A stretch of 64,000 bases of DNA, from positions 1 to 64,000 of the forward strand of contig JAFVYB010000030.1 of NCBI GenBank assembly GCA_017500825.1. The letters are read 5' to 3'. Shown here one piece after another: positions 1-8,762 of this stretch (within the stretch, counting starts at the first letter, position 1; every line of letters begins with the position of its first letter). The translations under genes were made by a program, and so were the position numbers. The stretch is from Myxococcaceae bacterium. GTDB lineage: Bacteria > Myxococcota > Myxococcia > Myxococcales > UBA5297. Below the pieces are notes generated by a model. That model was given only the letters and a program-made list of their open reading frames with translations, made no database searches and was not told the DNA's origin.

Positions 1-1
1 G

Positions 2-565
2 GCGCGCGACTTGGTCGAGGCGCCCTCGCAGATGCTGGAGAACTGGGTCTACGAGAAGGAGGTCCTCGACAAGATGTCGGGCCACTACCTCGACCCGACG
101 CGCAAACTGCCCGCCGAGACCATCGCCAAGCTCAAGGCCGCGCGCAGCTTCGACGCCGGCTACCGCTACACGCGGCAGATCTTCCTGGCGACGTTTGACC
201 AGACGCTGCACACCTCCGGCGCCGAGGTCGATCCCGAGGCCATCGATCAAAAGCTCTACGCGGAGATTCTCGCCCTGACGCCCGTGGTCGACGCCCACTT
301 CCCGGCCACCTTCGGCCACCTGATGGGCGGTTACGACGCCGGCTACTACGGCTACCTGTGGTCCGAGGTCTTCGCCGACGACCTGTTCACCGTCTTCAAG
401 GAGAAGGGCGTCCTCGATGGCGAATCCGGGCGCCGCTACCGCCGCCACATTCTGGAGCCGGGCAAGATGCGCGACGCCGACGAGCTTTTGCGGGAGTTCC
501 TCGGCCGCGCGCCCAACAACCAGGCCTTTCTCGACAAGATCGGCGTCGACAGCGCGCAAAAGTAA
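2..565 (+). CDS. M3-family oligopeptidase, C-terminal part (gene starts outside the window)
   Basis: The frame is open from the first bases and stops at TAA 563-565, so only about the last 187 residues are present. They match the C-terminal part of family M3 zinc metallopeptidases (oligopeptidase A, Dcp, thimet oligopeptidase), which cut short peptides. VEAPSQMLENWVYE is the stretch that follows the zinc-binding helix in these enzymes, and GYDAGYYGYLWSEVFADD is the Tyr/Gly-rich substrate loop near the C-terminus. The catalytic HExxH motif would lie upstream and cannot be checked, nor can a signal peptide, so its compartment is unknown. An intrinsic terminator follows 33 bases after the stop, so this is the last gene of its transcript. 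Confidence 0.9.
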   Translation, partial: ARDLVEAPSQMLENWVYEKEVLDKMSGHYLDPTRKLPAETIAKLKAARSFDAGYRYTRQIFLATFDQTLHTSGAEVDPEAIDQKLYAEILALTPVVDAHFPATFGHLMGGYDAGYYGYLWSEVFADDLFTVFKEKGVLDGESGRRYRRHILEPGKMRDADELLREFLGRAPNNQAFLDKIGVDSAQK

Positions 566-598
566 CCACCCTCAAACGCGCCAGGCGCACAGCCTTCG

Positions 599-633
599 GC
601 CCGCCACCTCCCTCAGGTCGGCGGGCTTTTTTT
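599..633 (+). terminator. Intrinsic terminator after the M3 peptidase gene
   Basis: A perfect 7-bp stem, GCCCGCC (599-605) with GGCGGGC (620-626), and a 14-base loop are followed directly by seven T (627-633). It sits between two convergent genes, the M3 peptidase (+) and tatC (-). Confidence 0.85.
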
Positions 634-697
634 GTCGGCGAGGCGATGCGGACAAGCTCGATTCAATTTTTGGATCAGAACACCGGGAGCGCCTGTC

Positions 698-1942
698 TCA
701 GCCCTCGTCCGGCGCGTCGTCCAAAGCCCCGTCCAACGCCTCACCGCGACGGCGACGGCGCTCAAAGACAAAGACGAGAAGCGCGCCCACCTCGAAGCAG
801 ACGAGCATGGGGACGGCCATCAGCGCGAGGTTGATCACGTCTCCTGTCGGCGTGATCAGCGCGGCCACGACCACGCAGCCGACGACGGCGTAGCGCTGCG
901 CTTTCTGAATCCAGGCGAAGCGCAACAGTCCGAGCAGCGCGAGGGCGGCCATGAGGAGCGGCAGCTCGAAGATCAGGCCAAAGGCCAGCTCCAGGACGAG
1001 CACCAGCGAGAGCTGTTCGCGCATCGAGAGCATGGGTCGCGTCCACGAGGCCTCGTTCAGCCGATCCCGATCGCGCGCGATCCGCTTCTGAACGCGCCAG
1101 AGCGACTCACCCGCCGCCTGACCGACCGCCGCCTGTTCGCCCGCGAGTTGAACGCCCACGGATTGACTCAGGAGCGCCATCGCCTCGTCGAGCTGTTGGG
1201 CGGCCGCGACGTGTTCACCGCGCGCGAAGCTCTCCTGTGCCCTGGCATGCCGCTCGACGACCGGGCGCAGCGACTCGGCCCGCTCCACGCGTCCGACAGC
1301 CAAGTCGAGCAGCCATCCAAATCGCGCCAGGCGGCCCGCGATCTCGCCGCGCGCCTCACGCCCGGACGCTGCCATCGTCTCCGCGCCCAGCGCCTCGTCG
1401 GCCCGCCGCGCGAAATCCCCTGCCCGCGACACCTCCCCGAGAATCCAGAGCCGCCCCGCGTCGGCCGCAAGCGCCTCGGCCCGTTCGACCCGCGCGCTCA
1501 AAACAGCGGCGTCCTCATTGGGTGAGAGGAGAAAGGCGAACATCGTGGGCAGGACCGCCAGGTAGCAAAAGGCCGATCCCAGCAAGAAGAAGAGCGTCCC
1601 CAGCGTCACGAACGGGCCCAGCAGGCGCCGCTCACCCTTGAGCAGCCCAGGCGCGACAAACCGCCACAGCTGAAAGAGCGCCACCGGCGTCGCCAGGAAG
1701 AGGCCGGCGTAGAGACCGACCTTGAGCAGCACGTTCAGCTCCTCGATGCCCGACGTGTAGACGAGCGATCGGGCGCCTTCGGGCAGCGCCGCCAGCACCG
1801 GACGCATCAACAGTTCGAAGAGATCGCGCGCGAACACGAGCGAGACCGCCCCCAGCGCGAGCACGGCCAGGGCGACGCGAATCAACCTGCCGCGCAGCTC
1901 GGCCAGGTGATCGGTCAGCGAGAGATGGAGGTCTCCGTCCAC
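698..1942 (-). CDS. tatC: Sec-independent translocase subunit TatC with a large extra periplasmic domain
   Basis: TatC is the polytopic membrane receptor that recognises twin-arginine signal peptides and, with TatA/TatB, moves folded proteins across the inner membrane. The N-terminal HLAELRGRL motif, TM1-TM3 (about residues 20-138), the conserved SMREQLSLVLVLELAFGLIFELP helix region beginning near 306, and the ALITPTGDVINL motif near 361 are all present. The protein is 414 residues against roughly 250 for ordinary TatC. The excess is one block, about residues 141-303, placed between TM3 and TM4, i.e. in the second periplasmic loop. It is Ala/Glu/Arg-rich and looks helical or coiled-coil. The start is GTG, 12 bases after the tatB stop, with GAGG upstream, so the two genes are translated together. 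Confidence 0.93.
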   Translation of the reverse strand: MDGDLHLSLTDHLAELRGRLIRVALAVLALGAVSLVFARDLFELLMRPVLAALPEGARSLVYTSGIEELNVLLKVGLYAGLFLATPVALFQLWRFVAPGLLKGERRLLGPFVTLGTLFFLLGSAFCYLAVLPTMFAFLLSPNEDAAVLSARVERAEALAADAGRLWILGEVSRAGDFARRADEALGAETMAASGREARGEIAGRLARFGWLLDLAVGRVERAESLRPVVERHARAQESFARGEHVAAAQQLDEAMALLSQSVGVQLAGEQAAVGQAAGESLWRVQKRIARDRDRLNEASWTRPMLSMREQLSLVLVLELAFGLIFELPLLMAALALLGLLRFAWIQKAQRYAVVGCVVVAALITPTGDVINLALMAVPMLVCFEVGALLVFVFERRRRRGEALDGALDDAPDEG

Positions 1943-1954
1943 GTCGTCGCGCCC

Positions 1955-2506
1955 TCAGATGCCAGCGTCCGGACGGCGCAGATCGCGCGCGGCCTGCGGA
2001 ACATCGCCCGTCGACTCGGCCAAATGGACCGTCTCAATCGCCGCGTCCGCATCGGGAGCGGAGGGTGGCGCCGCCTTGGAAGTCGCTTCAGCCGTTGTGG
2101 CGGTCGAGAGTGTCGGCAGCGCCGTCTCGCCCGCGGGCGACGCCTTCGACGCATCCGTGGACACCGCCGTGGCCGCGATTTGCCCGCGCCCATCGTCGCG
2201 CGTGTCTGGCTGCGCGTTCGCCTCCCGCGGCGGCGACGCGACTTCAGCGCTTGGCGGTTCGGCCCTGGCCGCCTTGGCGCCTGTTGCCGGCGTCGCGCTT
2301 CGGACATCCCGGGAAACGTCGGACGGCGCGCTGTCATCGCGCATCAGATCGCTCTCCAGGCCCGACTTGAGCTCCTGACTCGCCTGCCGCAGTTCGCGCA
2401 GCGTCCTCCCCAGCCGATGGGCCAGCTTGGGCAGCTGTTTGGGGCCAAAGACGATCAGCGCGATCAGCAGGATGACGGCAATCTCGGTGCCGGACAGGCC
2501 AAACAT
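1955..2506 (-). CDS. tatB: Sec-independent translocase protein TatA/TatB
   Basis: The first 50 residues are a standard TatA/B module: a single N-terminal membrane helix beginning MFGLSGTEIAVILLIALIVFGP, then the hinge Gly-Pro and an amphipathic helix (KQLPKLAHRLGRTLRELRQ). The remaining 130 residues are a low-complexity Ala/Thr/Pro/Asp-rich tail. The long tail and the position directly before tatC favour TatB over TatA, but no separate tatA is visible here, so it may serve both roles or tatA may be elsewhere. A strong Shine-Dalgarno sequence (AGGAGAGAG) precedes the ATG. Confidence 0.88.
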   Translation of the reverse strand: MFGLSGTEIAVILLIALIVFGPKQLPKLAHRLGRTLRELRQASQELKSGLESDLMRDDSAPSDVSRDVRSATPATGAKAARAEPPSAEVASPPREANAQPDTRDDGRGQIAATAVSTDASKASPAGETALPTLSTATTAEATSKAAPPSAPDADAAIETVHLAESTGDVPQAARDLRRPDAGI

Positions 2507-2688
2507 GGCGTGACTCTCTCCTGGCGCGGGCGACTCGCCGCGCTCACAGCTCTGCGCGGGGACTCAAAGCCGGGCCCGCTGCCAAAAACGAACGGCGACC
2601 ACCTCGAAACAGGATGGCCGCCGGAAATGGATTCGACGTTGGCGTGAAACGCCTGAAACGCGCGCCAAAATTCTCTTACGACGCCTCG

Positions 2689-3477
2689 TCAGGAGGCCTT
2701 GTCGCCCGCCGTTTCCGCCGTTGGTTCAGGCGCGGGCAATTCGGCGGAAGGCGCGGGCTGCGGCGCTGATTCGACAGGGGCCGACTCGACCGCGACGACA
2801 GCGCCATCGACCACCGCGTCGGCCTCGGGCTGCTCGGCGTTGGCGGCCTTGGATTCGACGGGACACGCGCCTGGCGCCGCCGATTCAGCATCCGCATCCG
2901 CCGTCGACGAGGCGTCTGGGCTCGCCTCGGCCTCTTCCTTCAGCGCTTTGGAAACCGCCTCGAAATCGATCTGCGAGAGCGGCTGCGGCAGCGGTTGGGG
3001 CGCGGTGGGCGACTCGCCGGGCGGCAGCGACTCCTGGGCCAGCGCCGCGCGCGTGCCGCGACCAAAGGTGAGGATCGAGAGGGCGATGCCAAAGGCGATG
3101 ATCGCGAGCCGGAAACCGAGCTCGATCGGGCTGATGCCCGCGCCGTCGGCAAAGATGATGGCGAACGGGAAGATCTGGATGCCGACGAACATCGACACGA
3201 CGAACTTCCACTTGTTCGACATGAAGACGCGGCCGGCGAAGTAGGCCAGCACCGGGGCGAGGAAGAGCGAGTCCGACCATTCGAGGAGATGGACGAGGAT
3301 CGCCGCCGCCCAGTGGGTCAGCTGCAGCTGGAAGGCCAGATACATGGAGAGCTGGGAGAAGGTCGCCAGCTTCAGGATCATCACGCCGCAGCCGAGGCAG
3401 ACGCCCAGCATCGAGAAGCGGATGAACTGGGCAAAGCGTGAGGGCGGCTTCGTCGTCTTGCGATTGAGCGTTTTCAT
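2689..3477 (-). CDS. Uncharacterised polytopic membrane protein with acidic Ala/Pro tail
   Basis: I do not recognise the family. From ATG 3477 (MKTLNRKTTKPPSRF) the 262-residue product has four or five hydrophobic segments between about residues 18 and 130, for example a Gly-Val-Met-rich helix near 22-40, one around 80-98 and one around 112-135. A roughly 120-residue C-terminal tail follows that is very rich in Ala, Glu, Pro and Ser and has no evident fold. The frame is open further upstream, but ATG 3477 is preferred because it sits nine bases after a good promoter -10 box (see the site at 3487-3514), which would make the mRNA leaderless. It is followed by tatB-tatC on the same strand after a 182-base gap, so a joint transcript is possible. 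Confidence 0.6.
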   Translation of the reverse strand: MKTLNRKTTKPPSRFAQFIRFSMLGVCLGCGVMILKLATFSQLSMYLAFQLQLTHWAAAILVHLLEWSDSLFLAPVLAYFAGRVFMSNKWKFVVSMFVGIQIFPFAIIFADGAGISPIELGFRLAIIAFGIALSILTFGRGTRAALAQESLPPGESPTAPQPLPQPLSQIDFEAVSKALKEEAEASPDASSTADADAESAAPGACPVESKAANAEQPEADAVVDGAVVAVESAPVESAPQPAPSAELPAPEPTAETAGDKAS

Positions 3478-3486
3478 GGGCGCGGC

Positions 3487-3514
3487 ACAGTAGGGAGGCG
3501 CGTCAAAATCGCAA
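3487..3514 (-). promoter_or_regulatory. Sigma70-like promoter giving a leaderless mRNA for the 2689-3477 gene
   Basis: Read on the minus strand: TTGCGA (3514-3509), 16-base spacer, TACTGT (3492-3487), then GCCGCGCCC and the ATG at 3477. With normal spacing, transcription would begin within two or three bases of the A of ATG. Confidence 0.55.
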
Positions 3515-3742
3515 GGCGGTCGCGGGGCGCGGCGCGTCGGTCTTTTGGACAGATGGCGCGCGGTTGGGAGGGTTCGGTCGGACCTCTTGCAGTCTGCTGG
3601 TGGCGCCGCCTGAGCCTCTGTTCGTCGCCGCTTTGACCGCAGCCAAGACGCGACAAACGGCACTGAAAACGGCCCCGGGGACAGTGTCGACACCGGCAAG
3701 GCAAAAGGCGCGGGGACGCCGGAACGGGTGCCTGGGGTGGCG

Positions 3743-3770
3743 TTGAAATGCGTCTCTCGCCGCCTATAAC
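3743..3770 (+). promoter_or_regulatory. Sigma70-like promoter of the Glt/Cgl-like cluster
   Basis: TTGAAA (3743-3748), 16-base spacer, TATAAC (3765-3770), then discriminator GCCGCCGC and six T (3779-3784), so the T run falls at or just after the predicted transcription start. AGGAA lies ahead of ATG 3801. Confidence 0.6.
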
Positions 3771-3800
3771 GCCGCCGCTTTTTTCAGGAACCGACGCCCC

Positions 3801-4142
3801 ATGACGCCCCTCGCCGACACAGAGACACGCCTCTTCGCCCCGCTCGCGCTCGTGGCCGCGCTGTTCTTCGCGCCAGTCGTGGCACAGGCAGAACAGGCGA
3901 ACGCTGAAACGGCGCCGGTCGAAGCCGCCCAGGAGGCTTCAGGAGACGCCGTCCAAGAAGCGCCCGCGGTCGTCTACGAGAAGAAGACGGTGCTCGATTT
4001 CAGCGACGTGACGCTGGAGGGCGAACTGTCGCGGCCCGAGGGGAGCTACCTCATCAACCGCAAGCGGGCGCGGTTCGGCAGCCTTGTGCAGCTGCGCGGC
4101 GACTTCATTCCCGAGCTCCAGCAGTCGATCGACAACTTCTGA
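3801..4142 (+). CDS. Small exported protein, CglF/GltF-like gliding-machinery component
   Basis: A 113-residue protein with a cleavable signal peptide (hydrophobic LALVAALFFAPVVAQA, probable cut after AQA near residue 31). An Ala/Glu-rich linker follows, then a compact C-terminal segment of about 55 residues starting VVYEKKTVLDFSDV and containing GELSRPEGSYLINRK. From memory this conserved tail is typical of small proteins encoded in myxobacterial gliding clusters (CglF/GltF); I could not confirm it by search. It is first in a run of four same-strand genes whose other members look like GltG, CglE/GltH and GltC. The product should be periplasmic. Confidence 0.6.
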   Translation: MTPLADTETRLFAPLALVAALFFAPVVAQAEQANAETAPVEAAQEASGDAVQEAPAVVYEKKTVLDFSDVTLEGELSRPEGSYLINRKRARFGSLVQLRGDFIPELQQSIDNF

Positions 4143-4268
4143 TCTCTTCTTTTGGCCTTTCCTTCGGCGCGGCGAGCCTCTCGACAACCGACGACGGCGC
4201 CAGACGCGGACGAGGCGACAACCACGGCGGCGCAGGATGGTCCGCCCAGCTTCAGGAAGCGGTTCCCC

Positions 4269-6074
4269 ATGGCCTCTGGCAGCAGTGAATCGGCGCGCGA
4301 CGCGGCACCAGCGAACGAAGCGGCATCCCAGGACGGGGCGACACCAAAGGCGCCCGACGATCGCGGCGCCCAGGTCGCGACGACCTCCGAGGGCACCCCG
4401 TCGAACGCCAAGAGCGCCGCGCGACACGCGACAGCGCAGGACAGCCTGCCGCGTGGCCCCTGCCGACTCACCCTCGACATCGCCGACGCCCAGGGCGTTG
4501 AGCGGCGGGCTGTCTTCGATCCCATGGAGAGCCTGCTCGTCGGTTCGGGCGCCTCAGCCAGCCTCAGAATCGGCGATCCGTCCGTGGCCAAGGTCCACTG
4601 CCTGCTCAAGTTGGAAGGCGGCGAGCTGAGCGCCATCGATCTGGGCAGCGATCGGGGGACGCGCGTCAACGGCACGCCACTCTCGGGCGCGCGGGTGATT
4701 CGGCGCGGCAGTCTGCTCACGGTCGGCGAGGTCACGCTGCGCGTCGTCGCCATCGAGGCTTCGCACAACGGCGCCCGACACCGACCTCGACCGCCTGTCC
4801 TCGAAGTGCGCCTCCTTTGGAAAGGCGACCTCCTCGAAGTGGCGCAGCGGCAGCGCGGGGTGATGCGCGTCGGCAGCGACACGGGGTGCGATCTGCGCTG
4901 CTTTGTGCCCGAGTGTCCGAAGAGCGCCCCCCTCGCCCAAATCAAAGACGGCGTGGCCACCCTCCGCCTGCCTCAGGGCGCGCGCGTGGCCGGTTCCATG
5001 CCCGCGACAGGCGATGGGCTGACAGACGCCAGGTCCCCGACCTCGCTGACGCTGCGGCGCTGTGAGTCGGCGCGCGTCGAATGGGGCGATTTTTCGCTCG
5101 AAGCCGAAATGAAGGAGGCCGCGCCCAGGCCGCGACGCGACAAAGCCCGCCTCGACCCCCTGGCGCCGATCTTCCTCGTCCTGTTCGCCGCCCTCGCCGC
5201 GATTCTCTGGCGCGTTCACGAGTCGAGCGTCGACGAGGCCGCCTGGGCCGACGACTTCTTCGCCGACAGGCAGAAGATCGAGCGCTGGGTCATCGCCGTG
5301 CAGCCACCCAAGCCCCCCGCGCCACCCGAGTCACAGCAGGCGACGGCCGACGACAGCGTCCAACCTGAAAAACCCAAGGCGCCGCGACCGCCCGGACGAG
5401 CGGGGCGCCCCGGTGACAAGGGACAGCGCGCCAAAGATCGCGTCATGCGCGCGGGATTGCTCGGCGTGCTCGGCGGCAAAGGCGGACTGGGACTTGCGGG
5501 CGTGCTCGGCACAGGCGGTGGACTCGGCGCGGGCGTCGACAAGGCGCTCGGCGAGCTCAAGGGCGGCGCCACTGGTCAAACGGGCGCGGGCGGTCTTGGC
5601 GGACTCGGTCTGCGCGGCATGGCGGGACGCGGCGGCGGACTCGGCATCGGCGGACTCGGCACCGGGATGGGTGGCGGTGGCGGCGACGGCGGCCAGGGAG
5701 GCGGTGGCGGACTCGGGCGCAAAAAGACTCTCCAGCGGCGCGTCATCCCCGGCAAGAGCGTGCTCGCCGGCTCATGTGAGCGCGAGGTCATCGGCAAGGT
5801 CATCGGCAAAAACGCGCGCCAGGTGCTGGCCTGTTACGAGGCCGAGCTGACGCGAACGCCCGAACTGGCGGGCAAGCTCTCGGTCCGCTTCACCATCGAG
5901 CCCAACGGCCGCGTCGGCGACCTTCAGATCACCGAGTCGACCATGGCGAGCCCGTCTATCGAGCGCTGCGTGTCGAGCCGCATCAAGCGCTGGCGCTTCC
6001 CCGAGCCCAAGGGCGGCGGCCTGTGCGTCGTGAACTACCCCTGGGTCTTCCAGCAGGCCGGCGAGGGCGGCTGA
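4269..6074 (+). CDS. GltG-like FHA-domain membrane protein with AgmX/PglI C-terminal domain
   Basis: About 601 residues. An Ala-rich N-terminus leads to an FHA phosphothreonine-binding domain (about 60-150; LLVGSGASASLRIGD, then KVHCLLKL and a GTRVNG loop). A second less clear FHA-like segment follows (LEVRLLWKGDLLEV onward), then one membrane helix (PIFLVLFAALAAILW, near 298-312). Beyond it lie a proline/basic linker, a long glycine-rich stretch (GLGIGGLGTGMGGG type), and a C-terminal domain with ACYEAELTRTPELAGKLSVRF ending at a conserved Cys pair. That last domain is the AgmX/PglI tail found in myxobacterial gliding proteins and resembles a TonB-like energy-coupling domain. Cytosolic FHA plus periplasmic tail fits GltG. 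ATG 4269 is chosen because AGGAAG lies nine bases upstream; a TTG at 4152 is an alternative. Confidence 0.75.
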   Translation: MASGSSESARDAAPANEAASQDGATPKAPDDRGAQVATTSEGTPSNAKSAARHATAQDSLPRGPCRLTLDIADAQGVERRAVFDPMESLLVGSGASASLRIGDPSVAKVHCLLKLEGGELSAIDLGSDRGTRVNGTPLSGARVIRRGSLLTVGEVTLRVVAIEASHNGARHRPRPPVLEVRLLWKGDLLEVAQRQRGVMRVGSDTGCDLRCFVPECPKSAPLAQIKDGVATLRLPQGARVAGSMPATGDGLTDARSPTSLTLRRCESARVEWGDFSLEAEMKEAAPRPRRDKARLDPLAPIFLVLFAALAAILWRVHESSVDEAAWADDFFADRQKIERWVIAVQPPKPPAPPESQQATADDSVQPEKPKAPRPPGRAGRPGDKGQRAKDRVMRAGLLGVLGGKGGLGLAGVLGTGGGLGAGVDKALGELKGGATGQTGAGGLGGLGLRGMAGRGGGLGIGGLGTGMGGGGGDGGQGGGGGLGRKKTLQRRVIPGKSVLAGSCEREVIGKVIGKNARQVLACYEAELTRTPELAGKLSVRFTIEPNGRVGDLQITESTMASPSIERCVSSRIKRWRFPEPKGGGLCVVNYPWVFQQAGEGG

Positions 6075-6148
6075 TCGCGCGCGGCTTCACCGCAGATTTC
6101 CCGCGGTTCACAGCGCCTTTGCGCGCGCACCACACGGAGACGACCGAC

Positions 6149-6832
6149 TTGCAGCAGCCAACGCGCACCGGCCCGACGCCATCCAGAAGCGTTCGCCACC
6201 CCCCGCGACTCTCCCTTCTGGCGATTCTCGTCACCGCCGCCATCGCGCCCGCCCTGAACGCCCGCGCCGCCACGCCCTCCACCGGCGAACCGCAGCAACC
6301 GCGCACCGGCCTCTTCCTCGACGTGGGCCTCGGCGTCACCTCGACACTGGGCGGCCAGCGACTCACCGACGGCGCGTTCATGCCCTCGACGCCCTCGGCC
6401 TACCTGCAGATCGGCGTTGGCTACGACGTGCTCGATCGCCTCGCGTTGGGACTCACCTTTGGCCTTGGCGCGACGCGCGGACGCTGCCTGGGAGCGGTCA
6501 CCGATCAGGGCGCCTGCGTCGAAAGCGCTTCAGACCGGACATCGATGGCCAGCGACTTCACCCAGGCCTTTGTCGGCGCAGAAATCTCCTACCGCCAGCC
6601 ACTCGGCCACCACCTGCGCCTGAGCCCGCGCCTGCACCTGGGGTGGACATTTCTCGATCCCGCGCCGCGCGACGGTCTGAACGGCGGCTTTGGCGTGGGG
6701 ATCGCGCTCGGCCTCGAATGGGCCACGCCGCTCGATCACTTCACGCTGGGCGTCGACATCGACTGGCGCCTCGTCGTCGGCCCCAACCTGAACACCCTCG
6801 GACTCTTCCCGCGCGTCAAATACACGTTCTGA
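6149..6832 (+). CDS. CglE/GltH-like outer-membrane beta-barrel protein
   Basis: A secreted protein of about 227 residues: basic N-terminus, signal sequence (LSLLAILVTAAIAPALNARA), then alternating short amphipathic strands with Gly and aromatic residues, such as TGLFLDVGLGVTSTLGG and SAYLQIGVGYDVL. It ends in an aromatic residue (FPRVKYTF), the usual outer-membrane insertion signal. Size, position after the GltG-like gene and strand pattern suit CglE/GltH of the myxobacterial gliding complex, but any small porin-like barrel would look similar. TTG 6149 is the preferred start because GGAG lies eight bases before it and the signal peptide then begins properly; longer versions overlap the upstream gene. 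Confidence 0.65.
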   Translation: MQQPTRTGPTPSRSVRHPPRLSLLAILVTAAIAPALNARAATPSTGEPQQPRTGLFLDVGLGVTSTLGGQRLTDGAFMPSTPSAYLQIGVGYDVLDRLALGLTFGLGATRGRCLGAVTDQGACVESASDRTSMASDFTQAFVGAEISYRQPLGHHLRLSPRLHLGWTFLDPAPRDGLNGGFGVGIALGLEWATPLDHFTLGVDIDWRLVVGPNLNTLGLFPRVKYTF

Positions 6833-6870
6833 CGCGTCCCCCGCCCGTCCACAGAGGAGAGATCGTCCCG

Positions 6871-8697
6871 ATGAAGCAACCGACCGCGGCCCTCTGCGCG
6901 ATCCTCGCCACCCTGCCGCTCTCAGCCCTGGCGCAGGCCTCGCCCCAGACGCGGAGCACTGACGGCGCTCCTCCCAACGCCTCCTTCGCCAGCGCGCGGG
7001 TCCCGAACGCGGCGCCTCAGGGCGCGCACACCGAGACGCCGACCGCGAACGCCGAGACTCAAATCGCCAGCGCGCCGCCCATTGCCGACAGTGGCACGCG
7101 ATCGACCCTGCGCCCCATCTCTGCCGCCACCGCCGCCACACACGACAGGCGCAGCCAGGCCATCGCTCTCGGCACCCCCTTCGAACGCGCCCAAAAAGCG
7201 GCCCAAAGCGGCGATTTCGAAACAGCCGCGCGCCTGTTCGACGAGGCTCGCGACAGCGACGAGACCGAATCGGATCGCCTGCGCGCCGAAATCGAACTCG
7301 CCCACGCCCTGCTCGCGCTCGGGCTCTTTGACGCGGCGACGCGGCGCTACGACTTCGTGATCCGCGCCGGGCCCAACCATCCGGCCTACACCGAGGCCAT
7401 CGCCGGGCTTTTGGAGGTCAACGCCCTGACCGGAGAGGACGTTCTGGTCGGCGCCATCCTCGATCGCGAATACGGCGACGCCTTCGCGCGCCTGACGCCC
7501 GCCGAGCTCGATCGCGTCAACACCATCGTCGGCGTCATGAGCCTGCGCGCCGGACGGCTCGACGAAGCGCGGGCCTTCTTTGACTCGGTCTCCCCCACCG
7601 CCGTCGACGGGCGCCGCGTCGACTATCTGGCCGGTGTGCTCGCCGCGCGCACAGGTTCGCCAGAGGTCGCCCTGGCCCTCTTCGAACGCGCCATCGCCCC
7701 GGCCGACGCCTCGCCAACACTGCCCCCGGACGCGCCGAGCGCCGCCTTCGCCACCAGTGCCGCCCGCCTCGCCCGCGCGCGCGCCCAAACGCACAGCCAA
7801 CGCCTCGATCGCCCGGAGCTTTCCACCAGCGAACTCGGCGATCTGGCCCGCCTCGCCAAGGCCCGCACACTCTATGCCCTGGGCCGATTTTCCGAAGCCG
7901 TGCTGGCCTACGAGCAAATCCCCCGCTTCTCCCGCTTCTGGGAGGCCGCCCTCCTCGAAAACGGCTGGGCCCGGCTGCAAAACGAAGACGACGGCGGCGC
8001 GCTCGGCACCCTCCAGGCGCTGCACGCCCCGCAGTTCGCCGCCAGCTTTCAGCCCGAGTCGTGGATCCTCAAGGCCATCGTCTACTTCACGCACTGCCTG
8101 CATCAGGAGGCGCGCGCGGCGCTGCGATCATTTGAGGCGATCTACGGCCCGCAGCGAGAGTCTCTCGGCGCGATCCTGGCGGTCCCCCGGACGCCCGAAT
8201 TCTGGCTCGACGCGCTGGAACGCGACGGCGCGCTGCCCGCCCCCATCCGCCGCGATCTCTTGACCAACCAGCGCTTTGCCCGCCTGCGCGCCACGCTCGA
8301 ACGCGTCGGCGACGAGCGAAAACGCCTGCGTTCCATCGACTCATGGAAGGGTTCGCGCCTTCTGACCGAAGAGCTCGACGCCTGCGCCCGAAGTGAGGAA
8401 ATCGCCCGCCGCGTGGCCGCCGACTTCATGGAAAAGCGCCTGCGCGATGCCCTCGCCCGCCTCGACGGCTTTGACGCCCAGAAGGAGATCATCGAACTGG
8501 AGATCGCCCGCGTCGAAACCGAGGAGATGGAGGCGCGCTTCGACCGCGAAGAAAAACTCGGCGGACAGTCGCTGCACCGCCCGCGCGTCGACGGAGAGCG
8601 GGAGGTCCACTGGCCGTTTCAGGGCGAATTCTGGCTCGACGAGATCGGCCACTACCGATTCACCCTCAAGGACGCCTGCCGCGTCGACGGGCGCTGA
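6871..8697 (+). CDS. GltC-like periplasmic TPR protein
   Basis: A 608-residue exported protein: signal peptide MKQPTAALCAILATLPLSALA, a 90-residue low-complexity Ala/Thr/Pro linker, then a long array of helical repeats. TPR-like units are visible at ERAQKAAQSGDFETAARLFDEA, ALLALGLFDAATRRYDF, LRAGRLDEARAFFDSV and LARLAKARTLYALGRFSEAVLAYEQI. The last 150 residues are charged and helical and finish in a small domain (GEREVHWPFQGEFWLDEIGHYRF). This layout and its position after GltG- and CglE-like genes match GltC, the periplasmic TPR adaptor of the gliding machine. Start ATG 6871 follows GAGGAGAG. It is the last gene of the cluster. Confidence 0.7.
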   Translation: MKQPTAALCAILATLPLSALAQASPQTRSTDGAPPNASFASARVPNAAPQGAHTETPTANAETQIASAPPIADSGTRSTLRPISAATAATHDRRSQAIALGTPFERAQKAAQSGDFETAARLFDEARDSDETESDRLRAEIELAHALLALGLFDAATRRYDFVIRAGPNHPAYTEAIAGLLEVNALTGEDVLVGAILDREYGDAFARLTPAELDRVNTIVGVMSLRAGRLDEARAFFDSVSPTAVDGRRVDYLAGVLAARTGSPEVALALFERAIAPADASPTLPPDAPSAAFATSAARLARARAQTHSQRLDRPELSTSELGDLARLAKARTLYALGRFSEAVLAYEQIPRFSRFWEAALLENGWARLQNEDDGGALGTLQALHAPQFAASFQPESWILKAIVYFTHCLHQEARAALRSFEAIYGPQRESLGAILAVPRTPEFWLDALERDGALPAPIRRDLLTNQRFARLRATLERVGDERKRLRSIDSWKGSRLLTEELDACARSEEIARRVAADFMEKRLRDALARLDGFDAQKEIIELEIARVETEEMEARFDREEKLGGQSLHRPRVDGEREVHWPFQGEFWLDEIGHYRFTLKDACRVDGR

Positions 8698-8762
8698 ACG
8701 ACGGTGTCGAAGGGCTCGGGTTCCCCGACGGGAACGCCTCCGAGGGGCCAGCCGGCGCGCGT

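Larger units (their letters stand above)
3478..3800. other. Divergent intergenic region (323 bases) with one promoter in each direction
   Basis: This separates the minus-strand membrane protein gene from the plus-strand Glt/Cgl-like cluster. It contains the two promoters listed separately (3487-3514 minus, 3743-3770 plus). I see no other gene or repeat in it. Confidence 0.6.

Noticed and set aside
4152-4268. TTG 4152 as the start of the GltG-like protein
   Set aside because: No ribosome binding site; ATG 4269 has AGGAAG nine bases upstream. It remains possible.
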